Of a stretch of DNA of 57,357 bases, positions 27,844 through 36,763 are shown in pieces (position 1 is the first letter of the stretch; each line of letters opens with the position of its first letter). The position numbers and the translations under genes are program-made. The stretch is from an uncultured Lachnospiraceae bacterium (GTDB lineage: Bacteria > Bacillota > Clostridia > Lachnospirales > Lachnospiraceae), in assembly GCA_947643615.1 (NCBI GenBank), contig CANRWO010000020.1, forward strand, positions 1 to 57,357, in the 5' to 3' direction. A model generated the notes under the pieces. It worked only from the letters and a program-made list of their open reading frames with translations. It was not told where the DNA came from and did not search any database.

Positions 27844-28470
27844 CTACTCGGTAATTTCCATTTTTACCACTTTCACTTTATGCGCCTCCACACCGAACAG
27901 TGCCTGTACCATCTCCACTATGGTCCTGTTCACGGTGCCGCTCCCCGCACCCTCGGCCACAACCACTACCCCTTCGACCTGGGGCGGCAGTGTCTTCACC
28001 ACATAGGGTTCGCTTACGTTCCCGTCGGTCCTGTAGACCGTATTCTCCTCCGTCTCCATCTGATTGATGGAACGGTTTCCTCCCTGTGCGTCATTCTCGT
28101 TGGTAGAGGAGCGAAGATATGGCTGCTCTTTCTCCACCACCAGTTCCTGGGAGGACCGCAAGGTGATCATGACGCGCACCTTCCCTACCCCTTCCATCTG
28201 GGAAAGGGTCTCCCTGAGGCGCTGCTCCAGCTGCCTGGCGTAATCCTCATCGGAATCCGCCTGGCCTGTAATTCCCGTGTTTTCCCCCGCAGGCGCCTTT
28301 ACCTGGTTATCCCCGCCTGTTTGGGGTTCTCCCGCTTCCCTGCGGTCCCGGGTTGGCAGCGCAATGATGACTAACAGCACCCCTGTCAGGATCAGGATGA
28401 CCAGGTTATCCTTCCTGAACCATTTTTTGAGATCCCTGTTCCTGGCCCACTTTTCCAAAATACTGTTCAT
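27844..28470 (-). CDS. spoIIIAG: Stage III sporulation protein AG
   Basis: One TM helix near residues 22-40 (NLVILILTGVLLVIIALP) is followed by an extracytoplasmic ring-building domain with EQRLRETLSQMEGVGKVRVM and VKTLPPQVEGVVVVAEGAG. SpoIIIAG forms a large ring of the SpoIIIA-SpoIIQ complex. At 208 residues it is normal. It would be made under sigma-E with the rest of the operon. Confidence 0.95.
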   Translation of the reverse strand: MNSILEKWARNRDLKKWFRKDNLVILILTGVLLVIIALPTRDRREAGEPQTGGDNQVKAPAGENTGITGQADSDEDYARQLEQRLRETLSQMEGVGKVRVMITLRSSQELVVEKEQPYLRSSTNENDAQGGNRSINQMETEENTVYRTDGNVSEPYVVKTLPPQVEGVVVVAEGAGSGTVNRTIVEMVQALFGVEAHKVKVVKMEITE

Positions 28471-28535
28471 ACAAGCTCTCCCTTTTTGTATCCGTCCGGC
28501 CCCGGCCTGCGCTCATGCAGCCGCCCTTCCGGACG

Positions 28536-29162
28536 CTACTTAGCGGATGAAGGTTCCGTATGGTCTGTTTGAGGCCGGACACGGATTTCCTCTACCTCTA
28601 TCTGTTCAATGTGTATGTTATCCGAACCGCCGTTTCCCGCTCCGGGAGCTTCGGCTCCAGCGGATTCCGTTCCGGATATCTGGGTTCCGGAGGATCCGGC
28701 TCCGGTGGATTCCGTTCCGGATATCTGGGTTCCGGAGGATCCGGCTCCGGTGGATTCCGTTCCGAAAACCTGGGTTCCGGTGGATCCCACTCCAGAAGAT
28801 TCCGCCCCGCCGATTCCCGAAGGCCCTTCCTCCCCCATGGCACTGGTTTCCTCCAGGCGCTTCCGGATCTCTTCCAGCGTCATTTGCTCCAAAAGGGCGT
28901 CGGTCTCAAATGCCTTGTTCTCCGCAGCGGACATCTCCTCTTCCAGGCCCTCCAGAAAAGCCTGGGATTTGGCTGCCAACCCTTCCCTGTCCCCATGAAA
29001 GAGAATCCTGCTGACGGGAAGGAACAATTGTATCAGTACCATAGCACTGACCAAAAGCTTTAAATATTTTTCGTATGCCTCCTGGGGCCTGAAGTGGACA
29101 ACCGCCTGGGCACAGATCATAAAAATGCCAATCCTGCAAATTGCCTGAAATAATCCCTCCAT
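28536..29162 (-). CDS. spoIIIAF: Stage III sporulation protein AF with repeat insertion
   Basis: Two N-terminal TM helices (about 5-25 and 33-55) and the following acidic helix are typical of SpoIIIAF, a membrane part of the SpoIIIA complex. The C-terminal half contains a Gly/Ser/Thr-rich low-complexity stretch (about residues 115-180) built from three copies of a 15-residue unit, encoded by a 45-bp tandem repeat. The conserved end IEQIEVEEIRVRPQ is kept after it. The repeat probably forms a flexible linker. Confidence 0.9.
   Translation of the reverse strand: MEGLFQAICRIGIFMICAQAVVHFRPQEAYEKYLKLLVSAMVLIQLFLPVSRILFHGDREGLAAKSQAFLEGLEEEMSAAENKAFETDALLEQMTLEEIRKRLEETSAMGEEGPSGIGGAESSGVGSTGTQVFGTESTGAGSSGTQISGTESTGAGSSGTQISGTESAGAEAPGAGNGGSDNIHIEQIEVEEIRVRPQTDHTEPSSAK
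28662..28796. repeat. 45-bp coding tandem repeat inside spoIIIAF, 3 copies
   Basis: The unit starts GGATTCCGTTCCG at 28662, 28707 and 28752. The first two copies are identical and the third has diverged. The period is a multiple of three, so copy number can change without breaking the frame. Confidence 0.93.
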
Positions 29163-29230
29163 TTTCCCTCCCTTTCCGCAGCTTCCCCGAATCCCTCTGT
29201 GCCTGCCCCCCCGAAAAGTCCCTGCTCTTC

Positions 29231-30286
29231 CTATAGCCTCCTTACCGAGGCGGTGCAGGCGGATATGGCAATCAGGAACAGGAGCATTGCAGTGCCCGCC
29301 GTGCGCAACAGCATAAGTCCCCCGTCCCCGGCACGGTTTGCACAGGCAGTGATCCTTTTATCACTGACGATTTCCATAAAGGCAGCCGCACACTTCAATA
29401 TCAGTGCAATGACTGCGATCTTGACCAATGGGGCCGCGCACATTGCCAGTAACAAAAGAAGCAGGACTACCCCGATACTGTTTTTTAAGACCATGGCCGA
29501 ACCCAGCACCAGCTCCACCACTCCGTCTGCCAGATTCCCCACCCCCGGCAGGGACGCCAGGACTTTCTGCAGCGCCGACGATTTTGCCGAATCCACCAGC
29601 GGGGTGATCAGCGCCTGGAATATGCTGATCCCGGTGACAATGCCTATGGCGGCTTTCAGGATCCAACCCACGGCTTTCTCCAGAAGCTCAATCAAAAGGT
29701 TCAGCTTCTCCTCCGCCCATATCCCGTTTATCATGGACAGCATGACAAAACTGTAGATCAGGGGCAGCATGGCGCTCACCAGGATCTGCTCTACCCCGTA
29801 AATGACCAGAAGCATCATCTGGTAGGAAGCCCCTGCCGTAACTGACCCTGCTGCCACCCCCACGGAGATCAGGTAGGCCGGAACCAGCAGCTTGACAAAC
29901 AGAATCACATTTTCCATGGTTTCCTCCGCCACCTGCGCTGCCTGGGAAAAGCTTCCCAGCAGAACCGCCGAAAAAAGGAGATACATAAAGTAAAAGCTGA
30001 TATCCGCCACCTGATGCTTGTCAAATATTTCCACAAAGTGGTTCATCAATGAAGACAGTATCCCCAGGATCAGCAGCCACACCAATATGTTTTTCATACC
30101 GGAAAACTGTGCCTGGATCCCCGCCAAACTGCCCGAGAACAGCTCCCCCAGAGCCCCCAGGATATCCCCTGTGGCCACTTTCCCCAAAAGCTGCTCCAGA
30201 GACAGGCTTTGCTGAGGAAACAGTGTACCCATCCCCTCTTGAAGCCTGTCCAACCCAAAGTCCTGCCACACCATGCTCAAATCCAT
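29231..30286 (-). CDS. spoIIIAE: Stage III sporulation protein AE
   Basis: A polytopic membrane protein of the SpoIIIA complex with about eight TM helices and the conserved stretches SVGVAAGSVTAGASYQMML and SLPGVGNLADGVVELVLGSA. The start at 30286 has AGGGG five bases upstream of the AATT-ATG. In-frame codons up to 30310 lack support. It lacks the long signal-like N-terminus seen in some relatives. Confidence 0.93.
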   Translation of the reverse strand: MDLSMVWQDFGLDRLQEGMGTLFPQQSLSLEQLLGKVATGDILGALGELFSGSLAGIQAQFSGMKNILVWLLILGILSSLMNHFVEIFDKHQVADISFYFMYLLFSAVLLGSFSQAAQVAEETMENVILFVKLLVPAYLISVGVAAGSVTAGASYQMMLLVIYGVEQILVSAMLPLIYSFVMLSMINGIWAEEKLNLLIELLEKAVGWILKAAIGIVTGISIFQALITPLVDSAKSSALQKVLASLPGVGNLADGVVELVLGSAMVLKNSIGVVLLLLLLAMCAAPLVKIAVIALILKCAAAFMEIVSDKRITACANRAGDGGLMLLRTAGTAMLLFLIAISACTASVRRL

Positions 30287-30317
30287 AATTGTCCCCTGCC
30301 TTTCCCGCATCGGCGCT

Positions 30318-30704
30318 TTATAAAAACCCCTGGATCTGTTCTATCACAGTGAACAGAATGGGGAGTCCCGCGAACATTACCGCCAGCTTTCCCAGAATCT
30401 CTATCTGTCCGGCAATAGACTGGTAACCCGCATCTTTACAGATCCCCGAGCTGAACTCACAAATATAAGTGATCCCGATCACCCGGAGCAATATGGAAAG
30501 GTAGCTTTCCGCCCCGCCCAGATAATCCCGGATCCTCCCAAACTGGAGCAGCACCGCTTCCACCTGCCTGAGACAAAACGCAAAGATCAGAATCCCTATG
30601 GCAAACCCTATGTACATACCATACTCCGGCTTTTGGCTCTTAAACTGCACCGCCAGCAGCACGCCTGCAATGCCCAGAAACGACACCCTGATCAATTCGT
30701 TCAC
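30318..30704 (-). CDS. spoIIIAD: Stage III sporulation protein AD
   Basis: A small membrane protein with three to four TM helices (VSFLGIAGVLLAVQFKSQKPEY at the N-terminus). I place the start at the GTG at 30704, seven bases after GGGAGGG, giving 128 residues, the family length. A TTG at 30725 opens a longer frame that would contain that ribosome site. Confidence 0.92.
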   Translation of the reverse strand: MNELIRVSFLGIAGVLLAVQFKSQKPEYGMYIGFAIGILIFAFCLRQVEAVLLQFGRIRDYLGGAESYLSILLRVIGITYICEFSSGICKDAGYQSIAGQIEILGKLAVMFAGLPILFTVIEQIQGFL

Positions 30705-30752
30705 CACAAATCCCTCCCAGTCCAAAATCCCTCATTCCCGCAAGTTTGCCGC

Positions 30753-30947
30753 TCACAGGGAAAACAACGCCTGAATGGTCTGAAACAGTTCATAGATATA
30801 GGGCACGATCCATGTCAGCACCAGAATCAGTCCCGCCAGGCTGATGAGAAAGGCATGTTCCTCCCTGCCGCTGTGCTTTAAGATCTGGCTGAGTATGGTC
30901 ACCAGGATTCCTACCGCCGCTATTTTAAATATCAGACTTACACCCAT
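30753..30947 (-). CDS. spoIIIAC: Stage III sporulation protein AC
   Basis: At 64 residues with two TM helices (FKIAAVGILVTILSQILKHSGREEHAFLI-type), this is the standard SpoIIIAC. It has GGAGAGG directly upstream and sits 13 bases after spoIIIAB. Confidence 0.94.
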   Translation of the reverse strand: MGVSLIFKIAAVGILVTILSQILKHSGREEHAFLISLAGLILVLTWIVPYIYELFQTIQALFSL

Positions 30948-30960
30948 TACCTCTCCACCT

Positions 30961-31479
30961 TTACCACAATATCAGGACCAGCAGCATCCCGCTCATTGCC
31001 CCCAGCCCTAATGCCAGCCTGCACTTCTCCCCGTTTTCCCTCTCCAGCTTTTCTATGGTGCCCTCCAGCAGCGTCCGGCTCCTCTGTATGGACAAAAGCT
31101 GCATCTGCCCGTCCATGTACCCGTTCTCGGGTATAAACTGGAGAAACGCCTCCCTGTCCTCCGGCTGCAGGGGCAATTCCTCCATCCCTTCCTCCAGGAC
31201 ATCCCGGAAGATCTTCCCCAGGGGTTCCCCGTTCGCTTCCCCAAACTTAGCATCCAGCTTCTCAAAACAGCTTTTAAAAGGTTCGGGAAGCTGCTTCTGC
31301 ATATGCCGGCAGCATTCCCCCATGGCAGCCTTGCCATACCGCACTTCGCTCTCCCAGAGATCCAGGATCCGCTGCAGCATCCGCAGGTTCTTCAGCCTGC
31401 CAAGGAATTGGCCACGGTACCACACCCCCAGCCCCAGGCACCCGGACAGTACCATCAACGCCCCAATCGCCTTCAACAT
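30961..31479 (-). CDS. spoIIIAB: Stage III sporulation protein AB
   Basis: A 172-residue membrane protein. One TM helix lies at the start (AIGALMVLSGCLGLGVWY) and another at the end (LGAMSGMLLVLILW), with a cytosolic helical domain between them. It resembles T2SS F-type membrane proteins and partners with SpoIIIAA. Its ribosome site AGGAGG and start lie inside the spoIIIAA reading frame, which continues 206 bases into this gene. Confidence 0.94.
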   Translation of the reverse strand: MLKAIGALMVLSGCLGLGVWYRGQFLGRLKNLRMLQRILDLWESEVRYGKAAMGECCRHMQKQLPEPFKSCFEKLDAKFGEANGEPLGKIFRDVLEEGMEELPLQPEDREAFLQFIPENGYMDGQMQLLSIQRSRTLLEGTIEKLERENGEKCRLALGLGAMSGMLLVLILW

Positions 31480-32410
31480 GTGCTTCCTCCTCTCTCCAAA
31501 CCGGCTCTGCCAGAAATCTCCCCTCTTTCCTGCCCAATGCCAAAACCACCCGAAATATTCTTTTCAATTCCTGATTCGGGATGCCAAAACGTCTTTCCAC
31601 ATCGGCAAGGGTCCGCCCGTGGGCGGTGGCAAGTATCCTGCAGCCACAGGCAGAGGCGCGCCGCAGGGCCTCCATTTCTTCCCCGCCGCCCAGCTCGTCA
31701 ATGGCCAAGACTTCAGGCGACATGGCCCGCAACAGGATCAGCATCCCTTCTGTCTTGGGGCAGGCGTCCAGGACGTCCGTCCGTATCCCCAAGTCGTTCT
31801 GGGGCACTCCCAGGAAAGAGCCTGCCAGTTCGGACCGCTCGTCCACCACCCCCACTGTCTTCCCTCTTCCATACGCGTTCCCGTCCGACACCTGCCGGAT
31901 CAGCTCCCTCAGCAAAGTAGTCTTCCCGCACCCGGGAGGCGCCAGTATCAATGTATTGAGGACCTCGCCCCCATGGTACACAAGCGGAAGTATCCGGTCT
32001 GCCGCGCTTTTCACCTGATGGGCGATCCGGATATTCACAAAGGATATATTCTTTATGGTCTTTATCCTTCCCTGCCCGTCCAATACCGCTTGTCCCGATA
32101 CGCCCACCCGGTGCCCCCCTGCCACCGTCAAGAACCCCTGCCTCAGCTCATCCTCAAACGCATAAAAAGAATCCTGGCATATGTTCTTCAATATGGCTTC
32201 CAGTCCCTGCCTGTCCATGCAGACTGCCTCTTCCCTGCATTCCGTCATGTGCCCCCCGGCATTTAAGAAATATTCCCTTCCGCTCCCGTAAAGGATCACC
32301 GGGCGGCCGGCCCTCAGCCGGATTTCCTGCAATTTCCCCTGCTCCCGGGCCGCCTGCTGCCAGAAGGCCCTCTGCTCCAACGGGAAAAGCCGTATGATAT
32401 TTTCTTCCAT
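31274..32410 (-). CDS. spoIIIAA: Stage III sporulation protein AA (secretion-type ATPase), C-terminally extended
   Basis: The ATPase of the SpoIIIA complex, related to type II/IV secretion ATPases. Walker A is LAPPGCGKTTLLRELIRQV and Walker B is VLAIDELGG, and GLEAILKNICQDSFYAFEDELRQGF marks the N-domain. Homology ends near residue 310, where spoIIIAB begins. The frame then stays open for about 68 more residues across the first 206 bases of spoIIIAB in another frame, ending at 31274. Most relatives are 300-330 residues long, so the tail is unusual and may be an unconserved read-out. Confidence 0.92.
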   Translation of the reverse strand: MEENIIRLFPLEQRAFWQQAAREQGKLQEIRLRAGRPVILYGSGREYFLNAGGHMTECREEAVCMDRQGLEAILKNICQDSFYAFEDELRQGFLTVAGGHRVGVSGQAVLDGQGRIKTIKNISFVNIRIAHQVKSAADRILPLVYHGGEVLNTLILAPPGCGKTTLLRELIRQVSDGNAYGRGKTVGVVDERSELAGSFLGVPQNDLGIRTDVLDACPKTEGMLILLRAMSPEVLAIDELGGGEEMEALRRASACGCRILATAHGRTLADVERRFGIPNQELKRIFRVVLALGRKEGRFLAEPVWREEEAHVEGDWGVDGTVRVPGAGGVVPWPIPWQAEEPADAAADPGSLGERSAVWQGCHGGMLPAYAEAASRTF

Positions 32411-32580
32411 GGCGTGTCCCCCTTTCTCAAATATATGAAAACCCTAGCGGGATATTCCTTTTCCCGCCGCTATTTTTTCAAGGCCATAAAACGCGGGATT
32501 GTTCCAGCTCTTAAAAAGGACAAAAAAATACCTCCCAAGCAGATTCGGGCCGTCTCCGTTTCCGCTTAAGAGGTTGTCTG

Positions 32581-34143
32581 TCAGTATGTGTATATCGTGT
32601 GGTACAGGCGGTAATAGCCTCCGCCCAGGCGCTGGGTCTGCAGTTGTATGGCAAAATTCTCTACCTTCAGCTCTTTCAGGGCCGTTTCCACATATCCCTT
32701 CCAGTAAGAACCGCTGCTGTATGCACTCTCTATGGCAGACCAGAGGGTTTCCGGGATCACATTGATAAACTGCTGTTCCCCCGTGCCCACCTCCTTTATC
32801 CGCTGCACACAGTCCTTATAATACTCTTCCAAGCTTTCCAAAACCTGGTCTTCCGTGATCCCGGCTTTCCGCAGGTTCTCTTCCTTCAGCGCTTCCGCCG
32901 CCTCATCTGCCGCCGAAGCGTTTGTTTTCCCCCGGCTGATCCAGCCTAACGGCTGCTGCGGGTTCTCATTGATCAGTTCCCGGATCCCGGGACTGGCTTC
33001 CCCGCCCCCGGCCGCAGCCGCATTCACACCGCAGGCAGGCAGATAGACGGACAGGCTGTTGCGCACATGGGTGTCCGCAAATTCCTGGTCCGATTTGTTA
33101 AAATAGTCATAGGTAGCAGGGTTGGTATCGTCCCATGTCACATCCACATTATAATATGTCTGGTCCAGCCGTATGATATTCCACGCATGGTCCTCACCGG
33201 AGGTACCTGTGCAATAGTAACAGGGAACACCCAGCTGCTGCATCAGATACTGGAATGACCTGGCATAACCGGCACAGACGCTCCTCCCCAGCACCAGCGC
33301 GCTGTATGCGCTCTGGTTCATATCTGCCGCCTCGTCGTACTCCACCATCTCCATCAGGGCGTCGTGGACGTACTTCTCCTGATCAAAAGGAGTGCCCTGG
33401 GACCTTGCCCCGGACAGGATCACTTCCGCCATCTCGTTGAACTGTGCTTTTGCCTGGTCCAGATAATCTGCCGTGTCATTATATTTGAGAATAAGCTCCA
33501 CACATTTTCCGTCTCCCAGGTACTTACAGGAATAACCTGTCTCCAGCCAGAACATCTCCGGGTGGTCGTTGTAAACGGCCTCGAAAACCATTTTGACCTG
33601 GCTGACACTGACTTCTACGGCAGGGACAAAGGAAGTGTTCAAATTCTGGGCGTTGGCATATATCTGACGGTATAACTGCTGCAGGCCCGGCTCCAGCATG
33701 GCATAATACGGGTACAGCGCGGCGTCGAAGTCCAACCCCTCCCCCAGCTCCCCCGTGGCGATCACATCGGAGAGATTATCCGCCTCCTCCTGGAGGATCT
33801 GCTCCAGCTCCTCTGTGACAGGCTCATATCCCCCTCTGCCGTTTACCGTCTCAGGGGGCGCTACCGGCTCGCTTCCCGGCGTCACATAGCCGTGGTTTCC
33901 CTGGCCCCGGATCCAGCCGGTGTCGATCCCGTTCCCCCCGGTGCTTCCGGGGTTCTTCTGCACCGCCTGGCCGATGGAAAGGCCGTCGCCCGGCATCACC
34001 GGCGCTTGCCCTGCCTCCACGCTGTTGACGGCGCCCGCAAGCTTCGATGTCAGATCGGGGCTGAGGGCGCATACCAACACCGCCACACAGGAAGTAATGA
34101 TCAAAAATGCGATTCCCATAAATATTTTTCTGATAAGTTTCAA
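32581..34143 (-). CDS. Membrane-anchored transglutaminase-like protein
   Basis: An N-terminal TM segment (IFMGIAFLIITSCVAVLVCAL) anchors a large outside domain. The transglutaminase core is at about residues 285-360: RSVCAGYARSFQYLMQQLG (Cys), DHAWNIIRLDQ (His) and YYNVDVTWDD (Asp). It is a paralogue of the lipoprotein at 22232-23500. The start is a TTG at 34143 with AGAGGT eight bases upstream; it overlaps the PilZ gene stop (TTGA), so the two are coupled. Function in envelope remodelling is inferred only. Confidence 0.85.
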   Translation of the reverse strand: MKLIRKIFMGIAFLIITSCVAVLVCALSPDLTSKLAGAVNSVEAGQAPVMPGDGLSIGQAVQKNPGSTGGNGIDTGWIRGQGNHGYVTPGSEPVAPPETVNGRGGYEPVTEELEQILQEEADNLSDVIATGELGEGLDFDAALYPYYAMLEPGLQQLYRQIYANAQNLNTSFVPAVEVSVSQVKMVFEAVYNDHPEMFWLETGYSCKYLGDGKCVELILKYNDTADYLDQAKAQFNEMAEVILSGARSQGTPFDQEKYVHDALMEMVEYDEAADMNQSAYSALVLGRSVCAGYARSFQYLMQQLGVPCYYCTGTSGEDHAWNIIRLDQTYYNVDVTWDDTNPATYDYFNKSDQEFADTHVRNSLSVYLPACGVNAAAAGGGEASPGIRELINENPQQPLGWISRGKTNASAADEAAEALKEENLRKAGITEDQVLESLEEYYKDCVQRIKEVGTGEQQFINVIPETLWSAIESAYSSGSYWKGYVETALKELKVENFAIQLQTQRLGGGYYRLYHTIYTY

Positions 34144-35615
34144 TGCTTTCCACCTCTGTTTCCGCTTATTGTATCAGGCTCCACTATGATCCAAAGCAGC
34201 CTCCACGGCGAGATTTCCTGATAAACCTCTTCCCCCACGGCAAGTATCGGATGTTCCACATCATTTGGCAGCATATATAGCAGCTGCCCGATGGTATGGT
34301 CTGCCAGGAGTATTTTTCTATATAATATGCAATGCAGGATATTTTCGGCCAGCACCCACTCCAACATCTTCACAGAACCCGTTGGCTGGTCGATCCCCCG
34401 ATAGCGCATCTGCTCCAGGAACACAAGGGGTATGCCCGCCTTTTCCCGGCTTGGGTGCGCCGCCCTGGAATCATAAAGGTCCGCCACCGTCAGGATCCTG
34501 GCAAAGAGAACCTGATTACGTGTGGCCCCTGCCTTAGCCTCCTCGGTCTGCTCCAAAAGGCCCATAAGTATCAGTTTCCTTATCCTTGCCTCGTCAAATT
34601 GGAGCCACTTCCCCATCAGCGCGCCCAGCAGCGCCAGGTTAAGGGAATGCCTGGACTGTGCTTCTTCCTCCGGCCGTTTCCTGTGTACACAGTTCAGGAT
34701 CACAGCTTCGTCCGTATCCAGGATACGCCGGCAGATATCCTCTGCCAACGCCTGCAGCGCCTCCTCCCTGCTCTCCGGTTCCAAGCCTGAGCTGTTCTGT
34801 ATCTCAGCCACCCTGCCCTGCCAGTCCGCATATCCGTACGCCTGCTCCATCTGCTGCTGCAGCACATCATAGGAGATTTCGCTCTGAGGCTTTGAAGGAA
34901 GGCTATCCGAAGGGGCAGCCTCACCGCTTTTGATTTTCTCTTCGGTTTTGGTTTTCTTTCCGGCAATCTTCTTTATATCCCTGATCTTCCTTCTGGCAGC
35001 CTCCTCCCGCCGCAGCTTGGGGTCCGGGATCTCATCTTCCTCATCCTCCGCTTCCCCCTGGGGCAGGATATTACGGCAGCCATACTCGGCCGTCTCCTTG
35101 TTCCGGTTCTGGGACCGGACGATCTCATATTCCCCCACAAAAGCATTGTCCTTTAACCCTACCCGGAGACGGATCTTGGTGCCTCTCCGAAAAGCGTCGA
35201 TATCCCCCCTAAACAGGATCCCGTTAGCGCTTATATTAAGGATAGAGACCGGAACAGGCTTCCGCAGCCCGATCCGGGTATCCCCTATGAGCATAGCCTC
35301 CACCCTGCCCTCTGTCTTCATCTCATACCGGGTAAAGTTCCTCTTTTCCTTTTTCCGTTCCCCGTACAGGGCAATCTCTGCCATACCGTTGGCAATTTTC
35401 CTCAGGTTCCCCGAATACTCCAGCACCCCGCTCTTTGGCAGCGCCAGCAGGGACAGCCTGTTTTTCGCGGGTTTGCTCAATGCGCCGGCAAAAATCGTCA
35501 TCATATTCCGCTTCGGGTCATACCCCTCCACCGTGGTATCTGCAAGCAGCTCCCCCGTTACGCTGTCACGGATCAGTATTCTGCATTTTTTGAGATTTTT
35601 ACCATTGTCCGCCAT
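34140..35615 (-). CDS. PilZ protein with C-terminal degenerate HD-GYP-like domain
   Basis: The middle (about residues 90-195) is a PilZ c-di-GMP-binding domain: RNFTRYEMKTEGRV, then ISANGILFRGD. A charged linker (about 200-245) follows. The C-terminal 240 residues have the helical order of an HD-GYP domain, but the catalytic residues are gone: the HD pair is replaced by RHSLN and the next motif reads GLLEQTEEAKAG, while ARILTVADLYDSRAAHP is recognisable. So it probably senses c-di-GMP and does not hydrolyse it. It is coupled to the transglutaminase-like gene. Confidence 0.78.
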   Translation of the reverse strand: MADNGKNLKKCRILIRDSVTGELLADTTVEGYDPKRNMMTIFAGALSKPAKNRLSLLALPKSGVLEYSGNLRKIANGMAEIALYGERKKEKRNFTRYEMKTEGRVEAMLIGDTRIGLRKPVPVSILNISANGILFRGDIDAFRRGTKIRLRVGLKDNAFVGEYEIVRSQNRNKETAEYGCRNILPQGEAEDEEDEIPDPKLRREEAARRKIRDIKKIAGKKTKTEEKIKSGEAAPSDSLPSKPQSEISYDVLQQQMEQAYGYADWQGRVAEIQNSSGLEPESREEALQALAEDICRRILDTDEAVILNCVHRKRPEEEAQSRHSLNLALLGALMGKWLQFDEARIRKLILMGLLEQTEEAKAGATRNQVLFARILTVADLYDSRAAHPSREKAGIPLVFLEQMRYRGIDQPTGSVKMLEWVLAENILHCILYRKILLADHTIGQLLYMLPNDVEHPILAVGEEVYQEISPWRLLWIIVEPDTISGNRGGKH

Positions 35616-35681
35616 TTATGCACTCCCCCGCCTTACCCCTATCATATCATAAAAAACAGCTAAAAAAAAGTCCCGATACTC

Positions 35682-36350
35682 TTAATTATTTTTCTCAAAC
35701 ACCTTATGAATGACTTTTCCGGCCCACTCAATGACCGGCCCCAGCGTCAATGCCATCAAAACCGTCACTGCCCCCAGTTTCCCGCCGCAGAGCAACGCTG
35801 CCAGGATAAACCCGCAATCGTACAGGATCCTCAAGATCCTGAAAGGGAGCTTCTTAAAATGCCGGGAAAGAATAAAGGGAATTGCGTCATAAGGAGAGCT
35901 TCCCATATCCAAATCCATGTACACTGCCGCCGACAGCACGAAGAGGACCAGGGCCGGAACCATAACCGCCAGCCTTACGGGAAACCGGCCGAAAACTTCA
36001 AGAGGCAGGGTATTCCTCCAGACCCATGAAAAGAAATCGATGGAATAACCCACAAGCACCATGTTCGCCAGGGTCCCAAAGCCTATATTGCGCCCTCCGA
36101 AAATCAGCACGCCCACCAGCAGCACACAATTCAAAAATGCCTGCCATGACCCCAGTGAAACGCCCAACTTCCGTGAAACGGCGTTGTTCAGCATGGTATA
36201 GGGATCCGGCCCCATATCCGTCAGCATAAGCCATGACAGGGAAAATCCCATCATGATAACCGCCAGCACGACCACCGCCAGCCGTATCCAGAACCGGTCC
36301 TTATGAACGGCTCCCCGGATGATTTCCGTTAATTTGTTCTCTGTTCCCAT
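35682..36350 (-). CDS. YczE/YitT-like integral membrane protein
   Basis: About five TM helices make up a 222-residue protein. MGFSLSWLMLTDMGPDPYTMLNNAVS and YMDLDMGSSPYDAIP are internal repeats typical of the YczE family. Members are uncharacterised or transporter-like. The start at 36350 has AGGGG before TATCGGAT-ATG. A tandem repeat lies just upstream in its presumed promoter region. Confidence 0.8.
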   Translation of the reverse strand: MGTENKLTEIIRGAVHKDRFWIRLAVVVLAVIMMGFSLSWLMLTDMGPDPYTMLNNAVSRKLGVSLGSWQAFLNCVLLVGVLIFGGRNIGFGTLANMVLVGYSIDFFSWVWRNTLPLEVFGRFPVRLAVMVPALVLFVLSAAVYMDLDMGSSPYDAIPFILSRHFKKLPFRILRILYDCGFILAALLCGGKLGAVTVLMALTLGPVIEWAGKVIHKVFEKNN

Positions 36351-36371
36351 ATCCGATACCCCTGCCTTTCC

Positions 36372-36545
36372 CAATGGACTTTTTTATTTTATTCCTTCAA
36401 GTTTTTTCAATGGACTTTTTATTTTATTCCTTCAAGCTTTTTCAATGGACTTTTTATTTTATTCCTTCAAGCTTTTTCCAATAGACTTTTTATTTTATTC
36501 CTTCAAGTCCTTTTCAATGGACTTTTTTATCTCATGCAAGCCTAT
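36372..36545. repeat. 35-36-bp tandem repeat, 5 copies
   Basis: The word CAATGGACTTTTTATTTTAT starts copies at 36372, 36408, 36443, 36479 (one change: CAATAGAC) and 36515. The repeat is AT-rich and occupies the region upstream of the YczE-like gene. Copy number could alter spacing of an upstream promoter. No gene is seen in it. Confidence 0.93.
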
Positions 36546-36588
36546 TCCATACGGAAAGAGCTATATACAATACAAAAGCATTTAATAT

Positions 36589-36617
36589 TTGACAAAATAC
36601 TTCTCAGTACAATATTT
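36589..36617 (+). promoter_or_regulatory. Candidate promoter of the 36764 small gene
   Basis: A consensus TTGACA (36589-36594) is followed 17 bases later by ATATTT (36612-36617); a better TACAAT lies only 13 bases away. The -10 is therefore uncertain. Confidence 0.4.
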
Positions 36618-36763
36618 TCAGATTTATTTATATATATTTCAAAAATAACTGTAAACTTTTCATCCGTTTCTGCCGATGTAATTAATACAAAGACTTAACA
36701 GACACTGTTGAAAAATGCAGCCAAGGAGGGATTAACGCAGCAAACGGAATTTCTAATTTCAAA

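Noticed and set aside
28547..29063. Arg/Gly/Ser-rich plus-strand frames over spoIIIAF
   Set aside because: They are frame-shifted or antisense readings of the 45-bp repeat in spoIIIAF.
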